NCBI GenBank assembly: GCA_023136815.1
Contig: JAGLQM010000042.1
Span: forward strand, 1-7,109
Direction: 5' to 3'
Source of the DNA: Thermoplasmata archaeon
GTDB taxonomy: Archaea > Thermoplasmatota > Thermoplasmata > SG8-5
DNA length: 7,109 nucleotides
Made by a program: the position numbers and the translations under genes. The notes beneath the pieces are model-generated. The model was not told the origin of the DNA and did no database searches. It saw only the letters and a program-made list of their open reading frames with translations. This document shows positions 1-5,779 of the stretch, piece by piece (positions within the stretch are counted from its first letter, which is position 1; every line of letters starts with the position of its first letter).

Positions 1-77
1 AAACATAATTTGGTTTAAATGTCAAATTTGGGATTGATCAACAAAATAGCGAACGGAGAGAGCCTTTTTGTTGACAA

Positions 78-108
78 GATGAATCTCACAAATAATATTG
101 GATTCATC
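78..108. repeat. Inverted repeat (8-bp stem) in first spacer
   Basis: GATGAATC at 78-85 is the exact reverse complement of GATTCATC at 101-108, with a 15-nt AT-rich loop. A further G-T pair is possible at the inner end. There is no T-run directly after it on either strand, so it does not read as a simple terminator. Confidence 0.45.
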
Positions 109-151
109 GCAGTCAAGAAAATAGCGAGTATAACGAGTATTTTTCTTTAGA

Positions 152-169
152 GGAGCAGCCTGCTGCTCC
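152..169. repeat. GC-rich hairpin (7-bp stem, 4-nt loop) in second spacer
   Basis: GGAGCAG at 152-158 pairs exactly with CTGCTCC at 163-169 around a CCTG loop. It is the most stable obvious hairpin in the left intergenic region. The T-rich tract (139-148) precedes it on the plus strand and no T-run follows it on either strand, which argues against a classic terminator. Confidence 0.5.
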
Positions 170-237
170 GTATCGACAAAATAGCGATTCTAATAATATA
201 TTAATCTTAGTCTGTTTGTCGTTCATGCAATCAATAA

Positions 238-1017
238 TTAGCTCGATGCCCCTTCAATCAATGATATAACATTCACCAGATCCAGCTCAGGATTCAGCGA
301 GTAATGAATATCCTTTCCATCTCTTGACTTGAAGATTATCTGAGCACCTCTCAGCCGCTTAGCATGCCAGTTCACTGTGGATGGATGGATGTGAAGCGCG
401 CTGGCAATCATTTTCTGATTGGCTTTTTCATTGTTGATGATGACCTTCACCATGCCCCTGCATGTATCGTTCTTCAGAATTGCCATTATTTCCTTGTACT
501 CAAAGCCGCTGGTGTACTGGCGATAACCGTTTCGATTGGGGTAAAAATGCTTCTGCTTGCCGCTTTTGTGGGAAACAATTCTATCGCTCCATTCCAGAAC
601 ATCCAGATGATGCCTTGCACTGCTGGAAGACATGCCAAATTGTCTGGTTATGCCTGCCAGATGCTCTCCGGGATTTTCAGAAATATACTCAAAAATTTCT
701 TTTCTAACACCATTTAAAACATCTTCCTCACGAAGTCTGGCAAAAAGTATCAGCATGACTGTGGAAGACAGCAAAACAAAAGTCACAAGGCCGCCTTCCC
801 AGGGTAATTCGTCCGAGCCAATGTCCAGACGACTGGCTTCATCGATAGGCAGGTCATAATTATTGTCTGTTGGAGCTGCGCCGCCTTCTAAATCATCTGG
901 CACCAGAGCAAGATGAACTGAATCAACTTCATATACAGTAAAACTCCAAAGTAAAGCACTGCTGGCCACAAGTATCGCCACGATACCGAAAATCAGGAAG
1001 CGTCCCTTCCCTGTCAT
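238..1017 (-). CDS. Membrane-anchored regulator with two winged-helix domains
   Basis: This 259-residue protein is probably a membrane-bound one-component transcription regulator. Residues about 7-29 and 76-94 are hydrophobic transmembrane segments. The acidic loop of about 46 residues between them probably faces outside and could be the sensor. Residues about 100-165 form a winged helix with a recognition region at 127-142 (MSSSSARHHLDVLEW). Residues about 172-245 form a second one, with 'HIHPSTVNWHAKRL' as its recognition helix. The start ATG lies directly before the first transmembrane segment and 30 nt from the upstream end of a TATA box, which suggests a leaderless mRNA. The gene is 62 bp downstream of elp3 on the same strand but appears to have its own promoter. 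Two-winged-helix membrane proteins of this sort are common in euryarchaea. The target genes and signal cannot be read from the sequence. Confidence 0.85.
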   Translation of the reverse strand: MTGKGRFLIFGIVAILVASSALLWSFTVYEVDSVHLALVPDDLEGGAAPTDNNYDLPIDEASRLDIGSDELPWEGGLVTFVLLSSTVMLILFARLREEDVLNGVRKEIFEYISENPGEHLAGITRQFGMSSSSARHHLDVLEWSDRIVSHKSGKQKHFYPNRNGYRQYTSGFEYKEIMAILKNDTCRGMVKVIINNEKANQKMIASALHIHPSTVNWHAKRLRGAQIIFKSRDGKDIHYSLNPELDLVNVISLIEGASS

Positions 1018-1037
1018 CTATCAATCTATGGTGAGGG

Positions 1038-1047
1038 TATTTAAAAA
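1038..1047 (-). promoter_or_regulatory. TATA box of the winged-helix regulator gene
   Basis: On the minus strand the box reads TTTTTAAATA, preceded by AACC, which could serve as a BRE-like element. Its centre is about 25 nt upstream of the ATG at 1017, so transcription would begin at or next to the start codon. No Shine-Dalgarno sequence is needed or seen. The same CCTTTTTAAA stretch could also help end elp3 transcripts. Confidence 0.65.
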
Positions 1048-1079
1048 GGTTTTTGGCACGGTCATCAAAGCGAAGATGA

Positions 1080-2636
1080 TCAAAGTTGCTTGGCCATATA
1101 CGGCCCTTCCCTTTCCCAGCCCAGCTTACGATAATATTCTCTGGCACCCACCCCACTGGTAACTAAAATCTTCTGGCAGCCATTTTCCTCAGCCAGTTCA
1201 ACACATTTGTTAATAAGTTTCTCACCAAAACCCCGGTGCTGCCATGAATCACCTCTTTCTGAAATTGGAAGCTGCTGGCTTACTGTCCGCAGTTCCCGAA
1301 TTATTGCAGCATTTTCCATCTCGGGTCTATGAGCATTATCCGAAGGAATTCGCAGCCTGGAAAATCCAATAAGAATGTCTGATTCCACATCCTCAAATGA
1401 TATGAAATACTCTTTCCCACTGGATGCCTGGTACTCTTGAGTTGTCAGGGTAATTTCTCCTGGCTCCCGGCCCTTCAGGTAATTATGGCCTGCTTCACGG
1501 CATCTTATGCACTGGCATTTCTTTCCACGGGCATCAAGCTCCCACTGTGCAAGCTCTCGTATATGGCTTTTCTGACTTCCTGCCTCAATCAATTGCACAG
1601 GAATATCCCGCTGGATGCGCTGGATTCTTGTCCATTTTGGTAATCGTTCTTTAATGTCTGCCAGTAAATTTACCAACACCTCTTGAGAATAAGGTTCATA
1701 CTCTCCGGCCTTCCACATCTCATGGAGTTTTGTTCCGTCAATGACCAGCGTTGGGTATAGTTTCAACATGTCTGGCATGAATCTTTCGTCTAAAAACAAT
1801 TTATCAAAAGTTGCCAAATCGCTTTCAGGGGTTTCTCCAGGCAAGCCAGGCATCATATGATAACCTACCTTCATTCCAGCATCCCTTGCAATCTGACTGG
1901 ATTTTGCGGACTCAACGCTTCCGTGGCCTCGTTCCATTGCCTTCAAAGCATCATCATTCAGGGTCTGGACACCAAGTTCCACGCGGGTTCCTCCCATCTC
2001 AAGAGCCAGATCGACCTGCGGTTCATAGAAATGGTCGGGTCGGGTCTCCACAGTCAGGCCAATGCATCTGTGCCTTGCGGTTTCATTGAATGATTGGGCG
2101 GCAGCCAGCGTATTAGATTTTTCCAGGTTCATGGCATCAAAGCATCCCTTGACAAATTCTGTCTGGAATTCCATATCTCTAGCTGTAAATGTCCCGCCCA
2201 TGATTATAAGGTCCACCTTATCAGTCGGATGGCCGATAGCCTCCAATTGTTCAAGTCGCGACTTAACTTGATCATGGGGATTGAAGTCCCACGTAGCAGC
2301 TCTAAGGGCTGCCGGCTCTCTGCCAGTATATGATTGTGCAGTACCTTTCTCCACGCCGCCAGGGCAAAATAAACATTTTCCATGTGGGCAATCGTGAGGG
2401 CTTGTCATAACTGCGACAACCGCAACTCCGCTGATTGTTCGCACAGGCTTTGTCCTGAGAAGAGGTTCAAGCTCACCCATATCTTCTTCAGAAACATGGG
2501 CCAGCACATCAGCATTGCTTGGCAACTTGTCCATCTTGTATTTCCGGCATAGCTGTATCTTGAGTTTCTGTACATCATCCCTCGTCTTGGGCTTGCCTTC
2601 AAGCAGTTGTTTGATCATATCTTCGTAATAATTCAC
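1080..2636 (-). CDS. elp3: Elp3: tRNA U34 radical-SAM/acetyltransferase
   Basis: Elp3 uses SAM and acetyl-CoA to place a carboxymethyl group on C5 of the wobble uridine of tRNA. In archaea it acts without the other Elongator subunits. Numbered from the GTG at 2636 (518 residues), the radical-SAM cysteines are C83, C88 and C91 (CPHGKCLFC, the short archaeal spacing), followed by the Elp3 motif QSYTGREP. A zinc-binding linker CQCIRC lies at 374-379. The C-terminal GNAT domain has the acetyl-CoA loop QHRGFGEKL (466-474) and tyrosines in REYYRKLGW (Y501, Y502). The length is normal and no key residue is missing. Start choice: the frame is open to a TTG at 2651, but that lies only about 10 nt from the TATA box. 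The GTG at 2636 suits a leaderless mRNA and begins with the usual archaeal Elp3 N-terminus. The ATG at 2618 is a second option. Confidence 0.95.
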   Translation of the reverse strand: MNYYEDMIKQLLEGKPKTRDDVQKLKIQLCRKYKMDKLPSNADVLAHVSEEDMGELEPLLRTKPVRTISGVAVVAVMTSPHDCPHGKCLFCPGGVEKGTAQSYTGREPAALRAATWDFNPHDQVKSRLEQLEAIGHPTDKVDLIIMGGTFTARDMEFQTEFVKGCFDAMNLEKSNTLAAAQSFNETARHRCIGLTVETRPDHFYEPQVDLALEMGGTRVELGVQTLNDDALKAMERGHGSVESAKSSQIARDAGMKVGYHMMPGLPGETPESDLATFDKLFLDERFMPDMLKLYPTLVIDGTKLHEMWKAGEYEPYSQEVLVNLLADIKERLPKWTRIQRIQRDIPVQLIEAGSQKSHIRELAQWELDARGKKCQCIRCREAGHNYLKGREPGEITLTTQEYQASSGKEYFISFEDVESDILIGFSRLRIPSDNAHRPEMENAAIIRELRTVSQQLPISERGDSWQHRGFGEKLINKCVELAEENGCQKILVTSGVGAREYYRKLGWEREGPYMAKQL

Positions 2637-2656
2637 AAGTATCCCAAGCAAACTAT

Positions 2657-2664
2657 CTATAAAA
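2657..2664 (-). promoter_or_regulatory. Probable TATA box of elp3
   Basis: The minus strand reads TTTTATAG, centred about 24 nt upstream of the GTG at 2636. That is the spacing expected for a leaderless archaeal transcript. It would place the TTG at 2651 inside the core promoter, so TTG is unlikely to be the true start. Confidence 0.5.
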
Positions 2665-2675
2665 TTCTAACCTAT

Positions 2676-2726
2676 TTTTGACAGATAAAATTTTGATTAA
2701 CTGTCAAACCTGGATTCCAATCAAAA
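2676..2726. promoter_or_regulatory. Two interleaved inverted repeats between divergent genes
   Basis: TTTGACAG (2677-2684) is the exact reverse complement of CTGTCAAA (2701-2708). TTTTGATT (2691-2698) is the exact reverse complement of AATCAAAA (2719-2726). All four arms share the core TTTGA or TCAAA and are arranged as two forward then two reverse sites. They lie just upstream of the elp3 TATA box, between the elp3 and coiled-coil genes. This looks like an operator for a dimeric or tetrameric regulator, though no protein can be named. Confidence 0.45.
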
Positions 2727-2770
2727 ACTATCTGAATCTAGTGAACCAAACATTTTTACACTAAATCTAC

Positions 2771-2811
2771 ATACTATACCCAGTGGGCACACCATGCTAA
2801 GTGATATTATG
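2771..2811 (+). promoter_or_regulatory. Candidate promoter of the coiled-coil/KaiC-like gene
   Basis: Two AT-rich boxes are possible. ATACTATA at 2771-2778 would give a leader of about 55 nt. TGATATTATG at 2802-2811 would give a leader of about 25 nt. The presence of a Shine-Dalgarno sequence before the ATG fits a leadered mRNA in either case. The sequence does not decide between them. Confidence 0.3.
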
Positions 2812-2846
2812 AATATGCCCGTGATATGTTACTGCGATTCGACTAA

Positions 2847-2856
2847 GGGGTGAGGA
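2847..2856 (+). promoter_or_regulatory. Shine-Dalgarno site for the coiled-coil/KaiC-like gene
   Basis: GGGGTGAGGA directly precedes the ATG at 2857 and contains GGTGA, matching the CACCUCC-type 3' end of archaeal 16S rRNA. It supports the ATG at 2857 as the start. Confidence 0.65.
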
Positions 2857-5274
2857 ATGCTAGTAGCGAAGCCTAAAGAAGACAAGGACCAAAAGAAATG
2901 CCCAATCTGCGGCGGAACCATAAATTCTCGGACTGGTAAGTGTTCAGTCTGTGGTGGTTCCGGTACTCCAAGGAGCAAGAAGATAGGCAAGAAGGTCCAG
3001 ATATCATTTGGTGCAAAGGGCGGAGCGAAGATCAAGCCAGTTGATGATTCTAATAAAGAAGATAAACCAAAGCCAGATTCCGATGACGACCTGAAAAGTT
3101 GGCTTTCTGACGAGGGTGATAATGACGACCTGAATAAATGGATGAAGACCAGCAAGGTCGATGGCGATAAGCCTGCTGATATCCCCAAGAAGATGGATGA
3201 AAAAAAGAAGGCAGGTAAACCCAAGGAAGAGGGTCAGGATGCCCTCAGAAAATGGCTCAGTGGCGAAGATGATACTCTGGAAGATTGGCTAGGCGATAAA
3301 CCGGGTAAGCTAAAGTCAACTAAAGACGTTGGGCCAGTTGGTAAAAAGCTCACAGAGAAAGAGGCACTGCTGGACGAGAGAGAGCAGGCACTTGTGAAAA
3401 AGGAAGAAGAGCTGGAAGGCCTCAAGATGGAAATGAAAGAGGTCAAGAAGGCCATGGGTGAGGCCATGGAGAAGGTTGACACCGGAGATTTTGACCCAAT
3501 CAAGATTCTTGAAGAGGCTGCTAGACTCAACAAGGACCTGTACATGGAGATAAGGAAGCGAAAACAGCTTGAAGGGGAAATTCAGCAGGTTAAGAAAGGC
3601 AGTCTGGCAGTTGTAAAATATGTAAAAGCACAGCAGATGCAGGACAAGGGCGGTGCCGCAAAATCTCTGAAGAAAAAGCTGGGCGAGGAAAAAGTCAAGC
3701 GGGAGAAGCTTGAGGCCGAACTAAAATTCTCAGATGAAACAATGAAGGCCCTGAAAGATGAAATAGAAAAGGGTCTGGATAAACTGCCTGATGATGTCAA
3801 GGACGCAAAGAAGCTGGTTTTGGAAATTGTCGAACTCACAAAGCAAATGGAAGCCAAAGACGAGGAGCTAAAAAAGTTGAGAGTCGATCTGGACAAGAAG
3901 ATAACGAACGGCACGTCCTGCGGCGATGCGAATATGGAACTTCAGCAGAAATTGGCCGCCGAACTCAGTGCAAAGGAACAGGCATGGATAAAAACCGAGG
4001 GTGAACTCAAGCAGAAAATAATTGACATGGAGGAATCGCTCCATGAATATGAGATTGATGATAAGCTGCGCCAGGAGAAGAATGACCTCAGCGGTAAATC
4101 AGATTCAGAGATAAATGAAGATCTAGAGCTGAAGATTAGAGAGCTCCAGGTGAAGGAAAAGAGCCTTCTCGTGCGAGAAGACGAGATTCAGCGCCTCAAC
4201 GATAAGCTGAAGAAGACCGAAACGGAACTAAAGCAGGTTAAAGAGCCGCTGGTCTACAAGGAGGAGGAGATACTTCGACGTGAGGAGGATCTGGTTTACA
4301 GGGAGCAGATGCTCATAGAGGAGAGGCGCAAAGTGGAAGAGGCAATGCGAGAGTCTGGCTCGATGGAGGCCCACGAGATGAAGAAGAAACTCGAGGAACT
4401 CCAGATGCAGATAAACCGCAAGGAGGAGGAAATTCGGACAAAAGAGCAGTATCTCAGTTCCAAGCAGGAGGAACTGAAGATCCGTGAGAAAGGTCTCATT
4501 GAGGATGAGATAGAAGCTAGGGAGGAGGAGCGAAAGATAGAGCTCAAGATAGAGAAGGTGAAAACAGGCGACCGCCGTCTCGATGACCTTCTGCTGGGCG
4601 GCATTCCGTTCGGCAGCAATATCCTGATTTACGGGCCGCCGTTCACAGGTAAGGAGGTTACAATAAACGGCTTCGTCGCCGAGGGACTGAGCAAGGGCAT
4701 ACCAGCAGTTTTCGTCATTACTGACAAGTTGCCCTCGGAAATCAGGGATGAAATGATGTATCTTGTATCTGGTTTCGAGGAATATGAACGTCTTGGACTG
4801 GTAAAGTTCATTGATGCTTATTCCAGAAGCATCGGAATTGAGGATGTTGAGCCCAATGTCAGCTATGTAGATGACCCCACCGACCACAAGGAGATAATGA
4901 AGGCAGTGGATGCAACTGCCAAGGAGATCCTCAAAACCCACAAGTATTACAGGCTGGCATTCCGCTCCATATCAACGCTCATTGCGTATCTGGATTCAAA
5001 CACAGCGTTCAAGTTCCTGCAGCCGTTCTGCGGTAAGCGCAAGAGAGAGAAAGCAGTATCCATGTTCGCTATCGAGAAGGGCATGCATGACGATCAGGAC
5101 ATCCAGATGATTGGAAGCGTTATGGATGGTATGGTAGATTACAAGGTAGAGCAGCTCAAGACATTCCTGTCTATCCGGGGTATCGGTGATGTGCAGTCCA
5201 GAGCATGGATTGATTATACTTACAGCAAGCAGGGATTGAGCATTGGTTCGTTCAGTCTGGACCATATCCGATAA
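2857..5274 (+). CDS. Zinc ribbon/coiled-coil protein with degenerate KaiC-like domain
   Basis: This 805-residue soluble protein has no family function I can name. A zinc ribbon lies at C15, C18, C29 and C32. An acidic and basic linker follows, carrying four DDLxxWL-like motifs around W82, W95, W133 and W144. Residues about 165-565 are a long, charged, mostly alpha-helical coiled coil, possibly broken near 345-360 (NGTSCGD). Residues about 566-805 form a KaiC/RecA-like domain that starts with the typical VKTGDRRLDDLLLGGIPFGS and ends in GSFSLDHIR. The Walker A motif is GPPFTGKE, with Glu instead of Thr/Ser. The strand where Walker B is expected reads RLAFRSISTLIAYLD, with Arg703 where an Asp is usual. 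ATP binding or hydrolysis may therefore be weak or lost. The shape suggests a dimeric scaffold or sensor with nucleic-acid- or protein-binding ends. This is inference. The gene is monocistronic and divergent from elp3. Confidence 0.85.
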   Translation: MLVAKPKEDKDQKKCPICGGTINSRTGKCSVCGGSGTPRSKKIGKKVQISFGAKGGAKIKPVDDSNKEDKPKPDSDDDLKSWLSDEGDNDDLNKWMKTSKVDGDKPADIPKKMDEKKKAGKPKEEGQDALRKWLSGEDDTLEDWLGDKPGKLKSTKDVGPVGKKLTEKEALLDEREQALVKKEEELEGLKMEMKEVKKAMGEAMEKVDTGDFDPIKILEEAARLNKDLYMEIRKRKQLEGEIQQVKKGSLAVVKYVKAQQMQDKGGAAKSLKKKLGEEKVKREKLEAELKFSDETMKALKDEIEKGLDKLPDDVKDAKKLVLEIVELTKQMEAKDEELKKLRVDLDKKITNGTSCGDANMELQQKLAAELSAKEQAWIKTEGELKQKIIDMEESLHEYEIDDKLRQEKNDLSGKSDSEINEDLELKIRELQVKEKSLLVREDEIQRLNDKLKKTETELKQVKEPLVYKEEEILRREEDLVYREQMLIEERRKVEEAMRESGSMEAHEMKKKLEELQMQINRKEEEIRTKEQYLSSKQEELKIREKGLIEDEIEAREEERKIELKIEKVKTGDRRLDDLLLGGIPFGSNILIYGPPFTGKEVTINGFVAEGLSKGIPAVFVITDKLPSEIRDEMMYLVSGFEEYERLGLVKFIDAYSRSIGIEDVEPNVSYVDDPTDHKEIMKAVDATAKEILKTHKYYRLAFRSISTLIAYLDSNTAFKFLQPFCGKRKREKAVSMFAIEKGMHDDQDIQMIGSVMDGMVDYKVEQLKTFLSIRGIGDVQSRAWIDYTYSKQGLSIGSFSLDHIR

Positions 5275-5308
5275 ATGCAATATTGAGGTCTGCATTAGCT
5301 TCATTTTT
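5274..5308 (+). terminator. Possible terminator after the coiled-coil gene
   Basis: AATGCA (5274-5279), starting in the stop codon, pairs with TGCATT (5291-5296) across an 11-nt loop. A T5 run follows at 5304-5308. The stem is short. Archaeal termination mainly needs the T-run, so this is only suggestive. Confidence 0.35.
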
Positions 5309-5316
5309 AAGTGGTT

Positions 5317-5592
5317 TCAACATGTTATCATGAATTTTGAATCCATAATCCTTCTGTTTGGACAATAGAAAGTGCAACCCATTCTGTACTTCCTTTTATT
5401 TCCAGCTATTTCTTGAAATGAGGGCTGACTTTTGCAATAGACTGGGAAGGGCAGATACTGATGAACATGCTCTTCCATAATTTCCAATGATTTTAATTCG
5501 AAATTATGCCGCCTCGCAAGCGAAAAAAATATACGGTTCAACTGCATTCTTATGTCTGTTGACCCATACAATCCGAGAATAAAGAACCTCAT
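5317..5592 (-). pseudogene. tnpA: Remnant of an IS200/IS605-type TnpA (Y1) transposase
   Basis: The open frame encodes 91 residues, but only about residues 17-65 resemble TnpA. The run LARRHNFELKSLEIMEEHVH matches the family pattern 'GfeIxxLEvMPDHVH', including the metal-binding HVH (codons at 5461-5469). In intact proteins (about 130-150 residues) this is followed by a 'PPk.sps..v..lKG.s.r' segment. Here that part is scrambled (FPVYCKSQPSFQEIAGNKRK), perhaps by small indels. The N-terminal strand (YHxVWxPKYRR) and the C-terminal helix with the catalytic tyrosine are absent, so the enzyme is dead. No partner tnpB gene is seen. The remnant marks old transposon activity at the edge of the accessory region. 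Confidence 0.6.
5524..5534 (+). promoter_or_regulatory. TATA-like box ahead of the 44-residue ORF
   Basis: AAAAAATATAC lies with its centre about 22-24 nt upstream of the ATG at 5552. This is a little short but acceptable for a leaderless transcript. The box lies within the transposase remnant (its Arg-Ile-Phe-Phe codons on the other strand), so it may have arisen by chance or been recruited. Confidence 0.35.
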
Positions 5593-5686
5593 AAGCGAAA
5601 AACTCAGAGAATTAGACTCTGAAGCATTTTTTGACTACGCTGGCAAGTATGCCAAGAAAACAGCAATTAAAGGGTTGATGAAATAA
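5552..5686 (+). CDS. Possible 44-residue small protein, unknown function
   Basis: ATG at 5552 to TAA at 5684-5686 encodes a 44-residue, charged, probably helical peptide beginning MSVDPYNPRIKNLISEKLRE and ending KKTAIKGLMK. It has no signal peptide, membrane segment or cysteine, and I do not recognise a family. Support comes from the upstream TATA-like box, a T7 run 32 nt after the stop, and a balanced amino-acid make-up. Against it are its short length and the overlap of its first 41 bp with the upstream, non-homologous part of the antisense transposase frame. It could be a real leaderless small gene or the start of a truncated one. Confidence 0.4.
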   Translation: MSVDPYNPRIKNLISEKLRELDSEAFFDYAGKYAKKTAIKGLMK

Positions 5687-5710
5687 TGGTAAATAAAGAC
5701 CATATTTGCC

Positions 5711-5724
5711 ATCTCTCTTTTTTT
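5711..5724 (+). terminator. T-rich terminator-like tract
   Basis: A pyrimidine run (ATCTCTC followed by seven T, 5718-5724) lies 24 nt after the stop of the 44-residue ORF and just before the abiE promoter. Such T-tracts are the main archaeal termination signal. It would insulate the abiE operon from upstream transcription. Confidence 0.4.
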
Positions 5725-5735
5725 AACGGTCGTTA
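5724..5735. promoter_or_regulatory. Candidate AbiEi operator (palindrome)
   Basis: TAACG-GT-CGTTA is a perfect 5-bp inverted repeat with a 2-nt centre, about 12 bp upstream of the abiE TATA box. A second imperfect pair, TCGT (5730-5733) with ACGA (5743-5746), overlaps it. AbiEi proteins are known to repress their own operon by binding inverted repeats at the promoter, so the place fits. Binding here is inferred. Confidence 0.4.
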
Positions 5736-5746
5736 GATTCCGACGA

Positions 5747-5759
5747 TATTATATATATT
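5747..5759 (+). promoter_or_regulatory. TATA box of the abiE operon
   Basis: TATTATATATATT is a strong archaeal TATA-like sequence. Transcription would start near 5776-5780, giving a short leader of about 11-15 nt before the ATG at 5791, just long enough to include the Shine-Dalgarno site. Confidence 0.6.
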
Positions 5760-5779
5760 CATCTCATAACCTCCCAAAA

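Larger units (their letters stand above)
38..187. repeat. Three copies of a 15-bp motif separated by hairpin-forming spacers
   Basis: The motif TCRASAAAATAGCGA occurs at 38-52, 113-127 and 173-187, and the last ten bases (AAAATAGCGA) are identical in all copies. The start-to-start spacings are 75 and 60 bp. Each spacer contains an inverted repeat (78-85 with 101-108, and 152-158 with 163-169), so the order is motif, hairpin, motif, hairpin, motif. The rest of 1-237 is AT-rich with no convincing reading frame. It includes a perfect 10-bp palindrome TAATATATTA at 194-203 that could act as a TATA box for a leftward transcript. The array lies downstream of the regulator gene at 238-1017. Its function is unknown. 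It could be a non-coding RNA, a protein-binding array or a degenerate repeat element. Confidence 0.55.

Noticed and set aside
38..187. CRISPR array
   Set aside because: The repeats are only 15 bp, the spacers are unequal and contain hairpins, and no cas gene is in the window.
364..859. Plus-strand frames opposite the winged-helix gene
   Set aside because: They have no recognisable domain, and the minus-strand gene has clear domains and a promoter.
3234..4941. Long minus-strand frames inside the coiled-coil gene (serine- and leucine-rich)
   Set aside because: They are antisense reflections of Lys/Glu-rich codons, with low-complexity products and no start signals.
2857..5274. SMC or Rad50-like ATPase
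   Set aside because: There is no N-terminal Walker A, no ABC signature motif, and the terminal domain has KaiC-family rather than ABC features.
5401..5418. Possible fourth copy of the 15-bp motif (minus strand, TCAAGAAATAGCTGG)
   Set aside because: It has a one-base deletion and mismatches in the invariant core, and it lies within the transposase remnant.
5686..5736. 16-codon ORF overlapping the stop of the 44-residue ORF (TAATG)
   Set aside because: It is too short, with no family resemblance, and it runs through the T-tract and the palindrome.
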